DNA of 21,994 bases, from NCBI GenBank assembly GCA_964529445.1, contig CAZGWJ010000042.1:1-21994 (forward strand), given 5' to 3'. Position 1 is the first letter of the stretch, and every line of letters begins with the position of its first letter. The notes under the pieces are model-generated. The model ran no database searches and was not told the origin of the DNA. It was given only the letters and a program-made list of their open reading frames with translations. Below, piece after piece: positions 1 through 9,073 of this stretch. Position numbers and translations under genes: made by a program. The DNA is from CAZGWJ01 sp964529445. Its GTDB lineage: Bacteria > Oederibacteriota > Muellerivitia > Muellerivitales > Muellerivitaceae.

Positions 1-929
1 CAGAGTTCGAAGCGCCAGAAAGTCCCCAGGAATTTCGTGTCGAATCCCGTGTACACGATGTTCGGGGCGGACTCGCCCCGGACATCCTCCAGGTCGTCGG
101 ACAGGAGGGTCAACAGTTCCGAATGATTCCGGTTGGGGCTGATCTTGCGGAACGTGCCGCCCAGCTTGCCCAGCACGTCCCTCAGGTTCCCGCGCATGTA
201 TCCCATGTGGACGCCCGTGTTGGAGGCCACGGTCTTGCTGAGAGCCGTATAGACGCTGCCCATGGAGGAGGCCGTGAACTTGAAACTGCCGCCTCCGGCC
301 GCGTCCGCACCGGGTGCCGAGCCCAGGAGAAGCAGGGTGTCCATGAACCCCGTCGAGAGGCCGGGCAGATTCCCGTTCTCGTCGAACCAGCATTGCTTCA
401 CGTCCACCGTGAAGAGCCAGAGGCGGAGCGGATTGAGGTATTCCACCCCCTCCGAATCGGTGCGACGCTCCGCGATGGCCCCGATGTAATAGGTGAAGAG
501 AAGGTCCAGGTTCAATCCATCCACGCGGTCGACCCGATTGGAGAACCCCGTCGGCAGGAGGGCCATGCCGGAACGAGCGATGATGGGGGTCTTCGTGGGG
601 GACGGGGTGGGCGTTCCGGTGATGGTGAAGGTGGCCGTGATCGTGGGGCTGAGCGTGGCGGTAGGTGTGAAGGTCGGTGTACCCGGCGACAGCGTGGCGG
701 TCCAGGTGACGCTGGATAGGGCTACCGGCGCGTCGGACGCCGGACCCGCCGCCGCCGTGGGGGTCCAGGTCGCCGTCGGCTCGGAAAGGAGGACCTGCTC
801 CTGCGGCGACGGCCTCTCGGGGTTCGTCGCGGCCGTCAGCAATCCGAGGATCAAGAGCGGCCCGCCGCACGCCCCCAAGATCCGGGCAAACCCGACCAGA
901 TCGTCGAATCCCGATTTTGCCTTCCTCAT
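1..929 (-). CDS. Thr-Pro-linker membrane/exported protein of unknown function, C-terminus beyond window
   Basis: The frame is open from the ATG at 929 to the window edge (309 complete codons), so the C-terminus is missing. The N-terminus MRKAKSGFDDL is followed by a hydrophobic segment at about residues 17-34 (RILGACGGPLLILGLLTAA), a likely signal anchor. Residues about 49-115 are a low-complexity Thr/Pro/Ala/Ser linker (for example SPGTPTFTPTATLSPT). A folded domain follows from about residue 118, containing LDLLFTYYIGAIAERRTDS and LRLWLFTVDVKQCWF. I do not recognise this family. No convincing Shine-Dalgarno precedes the ATG. The gene follows the 3D-domain gene by 65 bases on the same strand. 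The linker resembles those of the two large exported proteins in the right half, so an envelope or surface location is inferred. The reading frame is secure; no function is assigned. Confidence 0.75.
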   Translation of the reverse strand, partial: MRKAKSGFDDLVGFARILGACGGPLLILGLLTAATNPERPSPQEQVLLSEPTATWTPTAAAGPASDAPVALSSVTWTATLSPGTPTFTPTATLSPTITATFTITGTPTPSPTKTPIIARSGMALLPTGFSNRVDRVDGLNLDLLFTYYIGAIAERRTDSEGVEYLNPLRLWLFTVDVKQCWFDENGNLPGLSTGFMDTLLLLGSAPGADAAGGGSFKFTASSMGSVYTALSKTVASNTGVHMGYMRGNLRDVLGKLGGTFRKISPNRNHSELLTLLSDDLEDVRGESAPNIVYTGFDTKFLGTFWRFEL

Positions 930-994
930 TATTCTTTCGCTTTCAAAAACCGTTCTTGGCGCCATCGCACCTTCGCGGCAAAGGCGTCATGACT

Positions 995-1834
995 TCAATC
1001 CAGGATGTAGACCTTCACTTTTTGCCTGCCGAACTTCACGGCCTCCGCATAGGTGTCGAAGCAAAGGTCGATCTTGTTGCCCTTGATGGCCCCGCCGATG
1101 TCGCTGGCCTCGGCGTAACCGTAGCCTTCCACGTACAGGCGCGTCTTGAGGCGCATGAACCGGGGATCCACGGCCGCCACGCCGTAACCCGCCTTCGTGC
1201 CGCTGAAGGTCTTCCCGTAGGCCGCCCATTTCCCCGTGTCCTCGGGGCCGGGATAGTAGGCCGTGGCCTCCATGGTGATGATCTTGCGGACGCGGGCCCT
1301 CTTCTTGAGGCGGTACAACTTGGGCTTCCACCCCGTGCCCTCGATGACCTCCGCTTTCCGGGCGGGCTCCAGGACCTTCAGGCGAAGGATCTTCTCGAAC
1401 GCCGTCTCCCCGTTCAGGCTGTATGTCTCGGTCTCCACTTCGGCAAGACCGTCCTTCCCCTTCACCACGTCGATGATCTCCCCCGCGTTCAGCGTTTCCG
1501 AATAGGTCACGTCCACGGGGGCGGGCTGGGGCTTCTTGAAGACCTTCGTGCTCCGCTCGACAAGCCCGACATCGATCTCCATGTCCTGGGTCACGGGTTC
1601 CTGGAGGCCGGGAGCCACCACGTCGTATTCCCCCAGGCGGATGCCTTCCTGCCTCAGAACCCCCGCCACGGTACGGCGGACCGTCCGGACCCTCCGGGAT
1701 TCCTTCCCCGCAGGACCCGTATACAGGACAACTTCCTTCGAGTGGGCGCGCTGGTAAAGCCACCCGGCCCACCCGGACGCAAGCGCGGCCAGAAGCAGGG
1801 ACGGAAGGATCATCCACGCGCGGGAGTTCATCAT
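995..1834 (-). CDS. DUF348/G5/3D-domain cell-wall-associated protein
   Basis: The protein has 279 residues from the ATG at 1834; a second ATG follows directly at 1831. An N-terminal membrane segment (WMILPSLLLAALASGWAGW) precedes a DUF348-like ubiquitin-fold region (VRRTVAGVLRQEGIRLGEYD). Next comes a G5-like region (about residues 85-160, with VEVETETYSLNGE-type strands). The C-terminal 3D domain (about 195-279) has its three aspartates in AVDPRF, EASDIGG and KIDLCFDTY. The layout resembles YabE/Rpf-type wall proteins, whose 3D domain is related to lytic transglycosylases, so a peptidoglycan-remodelling role is inferred. The gene starts 37 bases after the trpG stop. No Shine-Dalgarno is visible, but TACAAT lies 6 bases before the ATG, suggesting its own promoter and a leaderless start. 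A TTG at 1867 would add 11 residues and is less likely. Confidence 0.85.
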   Translation of the reverse strand: MMNSRAWMILPSLLLAALASGWAGWLYQRAHSKEVVLYTGPAGKESRRVRTVRRTVAGVLRQEGIRLGEYDVVAPGLQEPVTQDMEIDVGLVERSTKVFKKPQPAPVDVTYSETLNAGEIIDVVKGKDGLAEVETETYSLNGETAFEKILRLKVLEPARKAEVIEGTGWKPKLYRLKKRARVRKIITMEATAYYPGPEDTGKWAAYGKTFSGTKAGYGVAAVDPRFMRLKTRLYVEGYGYAEASDIGGAIKGNKIDLCFDTYAEAVKFGRQKVKVYILD

Positions 1835-1840
1835 GGGGTC

Positions 1841-1846
1841 ATTGTA
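1841..1846 (-). promoter_or_regulatory. Candidate -10 box (TACAAT) for the 3D-domain gene
   Basis: On the minus strand TACAAT ends 6 bases before the ATG at 1834. A TTGACC -35-like hexamer lies at 1862-1867 with a short 15-base spacer, inside the trpG-distal gap. Transcription would begin close to the start codon, giving an mRNA with almost no leader. The same geometry occurs at two other genes in the window. This rests on motif matching only. Confidence 0.4.
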
Positions 1847-1871
1847 ACGGTTCAAGGGGCCGGTCAAAAGG

Positions 1872-2449
1872 TCAACGACCGGCCCGGACCTTCATCCTCA
1901 GGAAATTGGCCAACAGGGCCCGTCCCGACTCCGTCAGGATGGACTCGGGATGGAACTGGACGCCCTCGACCGGAAGGTTCCGGTGTCTCACGCCCATGAT
2001 CTCGCCGTCCGGCGTCTCGGCCGTGACCACCAGGCACTTGGGCAGGTTTTTGCGACGGATGGCCAGTGAATGGTATCGCGTGGCCGTCAGGGGGTTGGGC
2101 AGCCCCTTGAAAACACCCTTGCCATCGTGGGATATGCGGCTCACCTTGCCGTGCATCAGGTGCTTGGCCCGCACGATCTCGCCACCGAAGGCATGACCGA
2201 TGGCCTGGTGTCCCAGGCACACGCCGAGGATGGGAATCCTTCCCGCGCAGCGGCGGATGGCGTCCACGGAGACGCCCGCTTCTTTCGGCGAGCAAGGCCC
2301 CGGCGAAACGAGGAGATGGGAGGGTTTCCGCTCGAGGATGGCCTCCGGGATGATCTCGTCGTTGCGGACGACCTCGACAGCCGCCCCCAACTCGCCCAGG
2401 TATTGTACGAGGTTGTAGGTGAAGGAATCGAAGTTGTCGATGACAAGGA

Positions 2450-2453
<4 letters not shown>
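1872..2453 (-). CDS. trpG: Anthranilate synthase component II (glutamine amidotransferase)
   Basis: The 193-residue protein, starting MILVIDNFDSFTYNL, has normal length for a class I glutamine amidotransferase of the TrpG/PabA type. It releases ammonia from glutamine for TrpE to make anthranilate, the first step of tryptophan synthesis. Visible hallmarks are the SPGPCSP oxyanion-strand motif, the nucleophile Cys79 in GVCLGHQ, and the His168/Glu170 pair in VQFHPES. The ATG overlaps the trpE stop by 4 bases (ATGA) and has a purine-rich AGGGGGG tract just upstream, so translational coupling to trpE is expected. PabA function (4-amino-4-deoxychorismate synthesis) cannot be separated by sequence, and one protein may serve both complexes. 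The neighbouring TrpE makes TrpG the better name. Confidence 0.95.
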
Positions 2454-4099
<1,646 letters not shown>

Positions 4100-4125
4100 G
4101 ACGGGGGCCTCCTTGGAGGATGGGA

Positions 4126-4186
4126 TTCGATGGGCGCAGGCTCACGCCGCGCCGGACGGCTCAAGCGCGGAGTTCCCGCCATCGAA
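4126..4186 (-). repeat. Inverted repeat in the hisI-trpE gap
   Basis: A perfect 8-bp inverted repeat (TTCGATGG at 4126-4133, CCATCGAA at 4179-4186) encloses a second one (CCGCGC at 4147-4152, GCGCGG at 4165-4170). In mRNA these could fold just ahead of the trpE Shine-Dalgarno. It does not carry the GAAG-unit repeats of the other his gaps. There is no U-tract, so it is not a standard terminator. Confidence 0.45.
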
Positions 4187-4207
4187 AACCATTCAGACCC
4201 AGGAAGA

Positions 4208-4597
4208 TCATTTCTTGTCCCCGTAGACCTTCTTCGGGTCGAACACCTGGACGCCCACTTCCTTCCAGCCGTCACCCGACAACTCGTTGAAGAAGCAGGA
4301 ACGCTTGCCCGTGTGACAGGCCGCGTCCCCGATCTGCTTGATACGGGCGAGTATAACATCCTTGTCGCAATCCGTATAGATGGCGCGGATCTCCTGCACG
4401 TTGCCGGAGGATTCGCCCTTCTCCCACAGCTTGTTCCGGCTCCGGGAGAAATACGTCATGTGGCCGGTCTTCACGGTGTGCTCGAGGGATTCGCGGTTGG
4501 CGAACGCGAACATCAGGACCTCGCCCGTGTCGGCGTCCTGCGCGATGACGGGGATGAGCCCGTCGGGCATGAATTTCAGCGTGTCGATCCAGGACAT
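4208..4597 (-). CDS. hisI: Phosphoribosyl-AMP cyclohydrolase
   Basis: This 129-residue monofunctional enzyme catalyses the third step of histidine synthesis, hydrolysing the adenine ring of phosphoribosyl-AMP. The start MSWIDTLKFM is chosen because it gives family length and has AGAGGGG upstream; the longer frame to 4672 only translates the gap repeat. Hallmarks are AQDADTGEVLMFAFAN, TYFSRSRNKLWEKGESSGN, and the metal-binding set in YTDCDKD (Cys77) and ACHTGKRSCFF (Cys94, Cys101). No HisE (phosphoribosyl-ATP pyrophosphatase) domain is fused to it, so that activity must be encoded elsewhere. It is the last his gene of the cluster, with trpE following. Confidence 0.95.
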   Translation of the reverse strand: MSWIDTLKFMPDGLIPVIAQDADTGEVLMFAFANRESLEHTVKTGHMTYFSRSRNKLWEKGESSGNVQEIRAIYTDCDKDVILARIKQIGDAACHTGKRSCFFNELSGDGWKEVGVQVFDPKKVYGDKK

Positions 4598-4616
4598 AAT
4601 AACCCCTCTTCCGATC

Positions 4617-4767
4617 CCACCACGAAGACACGACGTCACGAAGAAAGATCTCGGGCAATGAACCTCGCACAACGGCGGCTATTGTTCTAGCATAAAAAGG
4701 GGAATAATAATAATTCTTCGTCCAGCCTCATGATCATAGGTCGTTCTTCGAGTCTTCGTGGTGAAAG
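4617..4767. repeat. Inverted GAAG-unit element, hisF-hisI gap
   Basis: The left arm (4617-4647) reads CCACCACGAAGACACGACG and onward. The right arm (4746-4767) is its approximate reverse complement; CACCACGAAGACNCGA matches in both arms at 15 of 16 positions. The roughly 100-base spacer includes an AT-rich stretch (4691-4715). The element fills nearly the whole gap and ends just beyond the hisF stop codon. Confidence 0.7.
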
Positions 4768-4768
4768 C

Positions 4769-5539
4769 TCAAAGCCGGACGGGGATGCCCTTCGAGCGCA
4801 TGAATTCCTTGCACTCGCGGATCGTGTATTCCTTGTAATGGAAGATGGAGGCCGCGAGAACCGCATCGGCCTTCCCTTCCAGGACCCCGTCCGCCATGTG
4901 TTGGGGAGTACCGACCCCTCCCGAAGCGATGACGGGAACTCCCACGGCCTCCGAGATGGTACGGGTCAATTGAAGATCGAACCCGTCCTTGGTGCCGTCC
5001 CGGTCCATGCTGGTCAAGAGGATCTCCCCTGCCCCGAGCCCGACGCCCTCCTTCGCCCACTCCACGGCGTCGCGACCCGTGGGCCGGCGCCCTCCATGCG
5101 TATAGACCTCCCAACCCTTCGAGGGATCGACGACATCACGACGCTTGGCGTCAATGGCCAGAACGATGCACTGGCTCCCGAATCGGAGCGCCCCCTCCTT
5201 CAGGACGTTCGGGTCCTCCACGGCCCTCGTGTTCAGGGAGACCTTGTCCGCACCGGCCTTGAGAAGCCGGCGGATGTCCTCGGGGGTACGCACTCCGCCG
5301 CCGACGGTGAGGGGCATGAAGACGGCCTCGGCCGTGCGCGTTACCACGTCGTAAATCGTCTCGCGGTTCTCGTGGGAGGCGGTGATGTCCAGGAAGACCA
5401 GTTCGTCGGCGCCCTGGGCGTCATAGACGCGCGCGTTCTCGACGGGGTCGCCCGCGTCCTTGAGGTCGAGGAACTTCACGCCCTTGACCACGCGCCCTTC
5501 CTTGACGTCCAGGCACGGTATGATGCGTTTTGCTAACAC
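4769..5539 (-). CDS. hisF: Imidazole glycerol phosphate synthase, cyclase subunit
   Basis: The 256-residue (beta/alpha)8 barrel uses ammonia delivered by HisH to convert PRFAR into imidazole glycerol phosphate and AICAR. The two catalytic aspartates are in place: Asp11 in IIPCLDVKEG and Asp130 in VLAIDAKR. Phosphate-binding glycine motifs are seen in LTVGGGVRTPEDI and VIASGGVGTPQHM. The GTG at 5539 is preferred because it starts VLAKRIIPCLD in the usual register and has GGAG 6 bases upstream; a longer frame to 5566 extends into the gap element. It pairs functionally with hisH two genes upstream, with hisA between them. Confidence 0.95.
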   Translation of the reverse strand: MLAKRIIPCLDVKEGRVVKGVKFLDLKDAGDPVENARVYDAQGADELVFLDITASHENRETIYDVVTRTAEAVFMPLTVGGGVRTPEDIRRLLKAGADKVSLNTRAVEDPNVLKEGALRFGSQCIVLAIDAKRRDVVDPSKGWEVYTHGGRRPTGRDAVEWAKEGVGLGAGEILLTSMDRDGTKDGFDLQLTRTISEAVGVPVIASGGVGTPQHMADGVLEGKADAVLAASIFHYKEYTIRECKEFMRSKGIPVRL

Positions 5540-5556
5540 CGGGGACTCCAACGGAT

Positions 5557-5665
5557 CAATACACATCCAACGCGAAGAACGACGAAGTCGCGAAGGTAGA
5601 TCGTCTTTTCATTGAGGCCCATAAAACTTCGCCCTTCTTCGCGGCTTCGCGTTGGCTTTGTATTT
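5557..5665. repeat. Inverted GCGAAG-unit element, hisA-hisF gap (copy 1)
   Basis: The left arm (5557-5595) has ATCCAACGCGAAGAACGACG then AAGTCGCGAAG. The right arm (5627-5665), read as reverse complement, has AAAGCCAACGCGAAGCCGCG then AAGAAGGGCGAAG. CCAACGCGAAG is shared by both arms. The element is nearly the same sequence as that in the hisH-hisA gap but in the opposite orientation. The gap contains no other gene or obvious signal. Confidence 0.75.
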
Positions 5666-5680
5666 GCCGGATCGTGTCGT

Positions 5681-6439
5681 TCAGCGTTTCTTCTTCGCGG
5701 TGGGCTGGACGGGCTCCCGGCCCATCTTGATGGCCACCTTCAGGTCGATCTTGCCGGAGTAAAGGGCCTTGCCCAGGATGAGGGAGGCGATACCGTATTT
5801 TTCCAGGCGCTTCATGTGCTCGATATCCCGGTACGACGACATCCCGCCGGAGGCGATCACGGGGATCTTCACCGCCTTCGCGATCTCCTTGGTGCTCCCG
5901 AAATTGGGGCCCTCCAGCATACCGTCCCGCTGGATGTCGGTGAAGATGATGGCGCCCACCCCCAACTCCGCCATCTCGCGGGCCAGGTCCACCGCCCCGA
6001 CCTTGGTCACGGTCCGCCATCCCTTGATGGCCACCATCCCCTTCTTGGCGTCGATGCCGGCCAGGACGGATTTGCCGCCGAATTCGGAGATGGCCTCCTT
6101 CACGAATTCCTTGTTCTGCACCACCGAAGTCCCGAGGATGACCCTCTCGACACCCGCCGCGAGAACCTTTTCGATGACCTTGAGCTCCCTCAATCCCCCG
6201 CCGAATTGGACCCGCATGTCGGTGGCCTTCACGATGTCCCGCACGAATTCGAGGTTGCCTAGTTTTCCCGTGAAAGCCCCGTCGAGGTCGATGACATGCA
6301 GACGTTTCGCGCCCTTGAGCTTCCAGAGTTTGGCGACCGAGACGGGCTCCTGGGAATACACGGTCTCATCCCGGGGATCCCCCTGGATGAGGCGGACACA
6401 GCGTCCCTTTCTCAAGTCGATGGCCGGTATGACTTCCAT
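5681..6439 (-). CDS. hisA: ProFAR isomerase (HisA)
   Basis: This 252-residue (beta/alpha)8 barrel catalyses the Amadori rearrangement of ProFAR to PRFAR, the substrate of HisF-HisH. The catalytic aspartates are Asp8 (VIPAIDLRKG) and Asp130 (LAGIDAKKG). Other family marks are LHVIDLDGAFTGKLGN, VQFGGGLR, VILGTSVVQN and VIASGGMSSYRDI. The start MEVIPAID is chosen from the alignment register and has GAGGGGGC directly upstream. The last ten or so residues (REPVQPTAKKKR) form a short basic tail. It is flanked on both sides by the two copies of the inverted element described in the neighbouring gaps. Confidence 0.95.
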   Translation of the reverse strand: MEVIPAIDLRKGRCVRLIQGDPRDETVYSQEPVSVAKLWKLKGAKRLHVIDLDGAFTGKLGNLEFVRDIVKATDMRVQFGGGLRELKVIEKVLAAGVERVILGTSVVQNKEFVKEAISEFGGKSVLAGIDAKKGMVAIKGWRTVTKVGAVDLAREMAELGVGAIIFTDIQRDGMLEGPNFGSTKEIAKAVKIPVIASGGMSSYRDIEHMKRLEKYGIASLILGKALYSGKIDLKVAIKMGREPVQPTAKKKR

Positions 6440-6456
6440 TTGCCCCCTCGAACGGA

Positions 6457-6569
6457 TCAATTCAAAGCCAACGCGAAGCCGCGAAGAAAGGCGAAGTTTT
6501 CAGATCTTCCGTAATTTCAACACATCCACACTTCGCGACTTCGCCGTTCTTCGCGTTGGATGTGTATTT
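6457..6569. repeat. Inverted GCGAAG-unit element, hisH-hisA gap (copy 2, reversed)
   Basis: The left arm (6463-6496) has AAAGCCAACGCGAAGCCGCG then AAGAAAGGCGAAG. The right arm (6531-6568), as reverse complement, has ATACACATCCAACGCGAAG then AACGGCGAAGTCGCGAAG. These are the right and left arms of the hisA-hisF element respectively, so this is the same element inverted. Both copies are preceded on the plus strand by AACGGATCAAT. Confidence 0.75.
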
Positions 6570-6585
6570 TCCGAAGCGCCTATGT

Positions 6586-7194
6586 TCAATTCGCCAGCTT
6601 CACGAAGTTCGACAGCATCTTCAAACCGGCTTCCTGGCTCTTCTCGGGGTGGAATTGCACGGCGAAGATGTTGTCCCTCCAAGCCATGCAGGTGAAGGGT
6701 TCCCCGTAGTCGCAGGTGGCGGCCGTCACCCCCGGATCATCGGGGACCACGTGGTAGGAATGGACGAAATAGAAGTGCGTGCGGTCCGGGATGCCCGCAA
6801 AGAGGGGGTTTCCCGGCTTCGCGATCTTCACTTCGTTCCAGCCCAGGTGCGGCACCTTCAAGTCCGGACCGAATCGTACCACCCGGCCCGGCAGGAGACC
6901 CATGCCCTGCGTCAGGCCGAATTCCTCGGAGACCGAGAAGAGCATCTGAAGCCCCAGACAGATGCCCAGGAAGGGCTTGCCGGCCCGGACGGCTCCGGTC
7001 ACGGAGCTGGCGAGGTCCGAACGGCTCAAGGAATCCATCGAGTCACGGAAGGCACCCACGCCGGGCAGGACCACGGCGCCGGAATCGGCCACGACAAGAG
7101 GATCGCTCGTCACGGTCACGTCGCCCCCAACCCGCTCGAGCGCCTTCGCTACGCTATGCAGATTGCCGACCCCGTAATCCACGATCGCGATCAT
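6586..7194 (-). CDS. hisH: Imidazole glycerol phosphate synthase, glutaminase subunit
   Basis: This 202-residue class I glutamine amidotransferase supplies ammonia to HisF through the barrel. Visible catalytic elements are the nucleophile Cys79 in LGICLGLQML, the oxyanion region VVLPGVGAFRDSM, and the His182/Glu184 pair in VQFHPEKSQ. The HisH signatures IVDYGVGNLHSV at the N-terminus and HLGWNEV in the middle separate it from TrpG and PurQ types. The ATG at 7194 fits the family start and has GAGGTT upstream. It lies between hisB and hisA, the usual order in compact his clusters. Confidence 0.95.
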   Translation of the reverse strand: MIAIVDYGVGNLHSVAKALERVGGDVTVTSDPLVVADSGAVVLPGVGAFRDSMDSLSRSDLASSVTGAVRAGKPFLGICLGLQMLFSVSEEFGLTQGMGLLPGRVVRFGPDLKVPHLGWNEVKIAKPGNPLFAGIPDRTHFYFVHSYHVVPDDPGVTAATCDYGEPFTCMAWRDNIFAVQFHPEKSQEAGLKMLSNFVKLAN

Positions 7195-7207
7195 CTCATA
7201 ACCTCTC

Positions 7208-7300
7208 AACCACAGGGCGCGCGGAGTTCACAGTGAAAAGCCGCCCTGACGGAGTGGTGATCCGTTCCCCGCGGACCCTGCGCCCTCCGCGGTGAACAGG
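7208..7300. repeat. Inverted CGGAG-type element, hisB-hisH gap
   Basis: The left arm (7208-7237) is AACCACAGGGCGCGCGGAG then TTCACAG. The right arm (7265-7300), as reverse complement, contains TTCACCGCGGAGGGCGCAGG then GTCCGCGG. It follows the paired-arm layout of the other his gaps, but the unit ends in GGAG rather than GAAG. Confidence 0.55.
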
Positions 7301-7311
7301 TCCTGTCGTCT

Positions 7312-7902
7312 CTACAGGGTGCCTTTTGTGGAAGGGACGCCCGAGCGGCCGTCCAGGGCCGCGGCCATCCTCAAGGAGCGAGCCAGCGACTTGAAGGCGG
7401 CCTCGATGATGTGATGGCTGTTGCGCCCGTGGATCATTTCCAGGTGCAGGGTGATCCTGGCGTTCTCCGTGAAGGAGCCGAAGAAGTCGTCCACCAGCTC
7501 GGAATCGAAAGTGCCGAGTTTCTTCTTGGGCGGGAGCGTCAGGGCGAGGTTCAGGTGACTGCGGCCCGAAAGGTCCACGACGGTCCGCACCAGGGCCTCG
7601 TCCAGGGGCACGTAGGCGTGCCCGAACCGGACGATACCCACCTTGTCCCCCAGGGCCTCGTTCAAGGCCTCACCCAGGCAAATGCCGATGTCCTCCACCG
7701 TGTGGTGGTCGTCCACCTTCACGTCACCGCTGGCCTTGAGGATGAGGTCGAAGCCGCTGTGCTTGGCGAAAACCTCGATCATGTGCGAAAGGAACGGAAC
7801 AGGCGTGTCCACCTTGAACTTGCCCGTCCCATCCAGGTCGAGCGTCAGCTCGATGGAAGTTTCCTTGGTTTTGCGCTTGATCCTGGCGATCCGATGCGGC
7901 AT
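7312..7902 (-). CDS. hisB: Imidazoleglycerol-phosphate dehydratase
   Basis: This 196-residue monofunctional manganese enzyme converts imidazole glycerol phosphate to imidazole acetol phosphate. The two diagnostic metal-binding motifs are DDHHTVED (residues 64-71) and HGRNSHHIIEAAFKS (about 159-172). PFLSHMIEVFAKHSGFDL is also typical. Length matches the single-domain form; no histidinol-phosphatase domain is fused, so the phosphatase must be encoded elsewhere. The ATG at 7902 has GAGGGGGATTT directly upstream. The upstream extension to 7956 only translates the repeat element in the hisC-hisB gap and is discounted. Confidence 0.95.
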   Translation of the reverse strand: MPHRIARIKRKTKETSIELTLDLDGTGKFKVDTPVPFLSHMIEVFAKHSGFDLILKASGDVKVDDHHTVEDIGICLGEALNEALGDKVGIVRFGHAYVPLDEALVRTVVDLSGRSHLNLALTLPPKKKLGTFDSELVDDFFGSFTENARITLHLEMIHGRNSHHIIEAAFKSLARSLRMAAALDGRSGVPSTKGTL

Positions 7903-7915
7903 AAATCCCCCTCTT

Positions 7916-8010
7916 AACCACGAAGGCGCGAAGACACGAAGTCCTAAGTCATTCAAGCCGCTTCCAGACCGTCCCCATGACCCCTTCGAGCCTTCGTGTC
8001 CTCGTGGTGG
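7916..8010. repeat. Inverted CACGAAG-unit element, hisC-hisB gap
   Basis: The left arm (7916-7943) is three 8-bp units, CCACGAAG-GCGCGAAG-ACACGAAG. The right arm (7984-8010), as reverse complement, is CCACCACGAGGACACGAAGG then CTCGAAG. It fills nearly all the space between the hisB start and the hisC stop. Confidence 0.7.
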
Positions 8011-8011
8011 A

Positions 8012-9073
8012 TCAGTTGACGATCTTCCTCAGTTCCTTCAGCAGGCGGGTGTTCTCGGAACGGCTTCCCACGGTGATGCGGAGTCCCGCTTTCAGTCTCT
8101 TGTGGGGAAAGTATCTTACCAGAACCCCCCTCTTTTTCAGAGCGCGATAAAGCCCGACCGCTTCGACCCCGACGGGGGCGAAAGCCATCACGAAATTGGC
8201 CCGGCTTGCGGGCACGGAGAACCCCAACCCCCTGAGATCGGCGACCAATCGCTCGCGGTCCCGGATGATTCGCCGCACATTGGCGCGCACGGCCGCGATT
8301 CCCGCCCGCGAGAAGGCCGCCAGTCCCAGGGCCTGGGTCACACGGTCCACGTTGTAGGAATCCTTCACCTTGAGCAGTTCCCGGACGACCTCCGGGTGTC
8401 CCAGGACGAACCCCAGGCGCGCGCCCGCCAGGGAGAAGGACTTGGAGAGGGTCCGGAGGACGAGGACATTGGGACAAGACCGGGCGATGGAGAGGCAATC
8501 CGAACCCGCGAAGTCCACATAGGCCTCGTCGATGAGAACCAGACCCCGGGACCGGCGGCAGAAATCCCGGAGAACGCCCCGGTCGAAGCAGTTGCCCACG
8601 GGCGGATTGGGATAGGCGAGGAGGGTCAACCGGGCCCTCGTCGTGAGGCGCCCGGGCGGAAGGCCGAAACCGGGGTCGAGCGGCACGACGCGCTCGCGTC
8701 CGCCCTCGATGGCATTGAGAACCGGATAGAGACTGTAGGTCGGGTCCGGGTACTGCACGAGGTCGCCCGGCCCCACGCAGGCGCGGAACAGCATGGACAG
8801 CACCTCGTCCGACCCGTTTCCCACCAGGAGACCGTCCTCGGGCCAGCGGTAGAACCTCGCGAGGACTTTCCGCAGGGATGCCGAGGTCGGTTGGGGATAC
8901 TTGCGCAGGAGGGCGTTCGCGCTCTTCCGGACGGCGTCGAGCACCACGCGGGGCGGCGGATAGGGACTCTCGTTGGTGTTCAATTTGACGACGCGCGGGT
9001 CGGAGGGCTGCTCGCCGGGGACGTATCCGTCGAGGGCCAGGATGCGCGGCTTGAACCAGCGGCTCAGGTTCAT
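8012..9073 (-). CDS. hisC: Histidinol-phosphate aminotransferase
   Basis: The 353-residue fold-type I PLP enzyme transfers an amino group from glutamate to imidazole acetol phosphate. Family marks are KLNTNESPYPPP near the N-terminus, GNGSDEVL for cofactor phosphate contacts, the PLP-contacting Asn156 in AYPNPPVGN, Asp182 in LIDEAYVDF, and Lys211 as the Schiff-base lysine in LRTLSKSFSLAGARLG. The ATG at 9073 overlaps the hisD stop by 4 bases (ATGA), which fixes the start and implies translational coupling. The longer upstream frame is the out-of-frame reading of hisD. It lies between hisD and hisB, the standard order. Confidence 0.95.
   Translation of the reverse strand: MNLSRWFKPRILALDGYVPGEQPSDPRVVKLNTNESPYPPPRVVLDAVRKSANALLRKYPQPTSASLRKVLARFYRWPEDGLLVGNGSDEVLSMLFRACVGPGDLVQYPDPTYSLYPVLNAIEGGRERVVPLDPGFGLPPGRLTTRARLTLLAYPNPPVGNCFDRGVLRDFCRRSRGLVLIDEAYVDFAGSDCLSIARSCPNVLVLRTLSKSFSLAGARLGFVLGHPEVVRELLKVKDSYNVDRVTQALGLAAFSRAGIAAVRANVRRIIRDRERLVADLRGLGFSVPASRANFVMAFAPVGVEAVGLYRALKKRGVLVRYFPHKRLKAGLRITVGSRSENTRLLKELRKIVN

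Noticed and set aside
930..994. A further copy of the inverted GAAG element upstream of the first gene
   Set aside because: Only one degenerate arm is visible (GTTCTTGGCG and CCTTCGCGG). The facing arm is missing, so it is at most a decayed remnant.
4142..4192. Tryptophan attenuator leader peptide before trpE
   Set aside because: The 16-codon frame contains no tryptophan codons, and the following stems lack a U-tract terminator.
7195..7311. A small gene or RNA between hisB and hisH
   Set aside because: There is no start with ribosome binding site. The sequence is accounted for by paired GGAG-type arms like those in neighbouring gaps.
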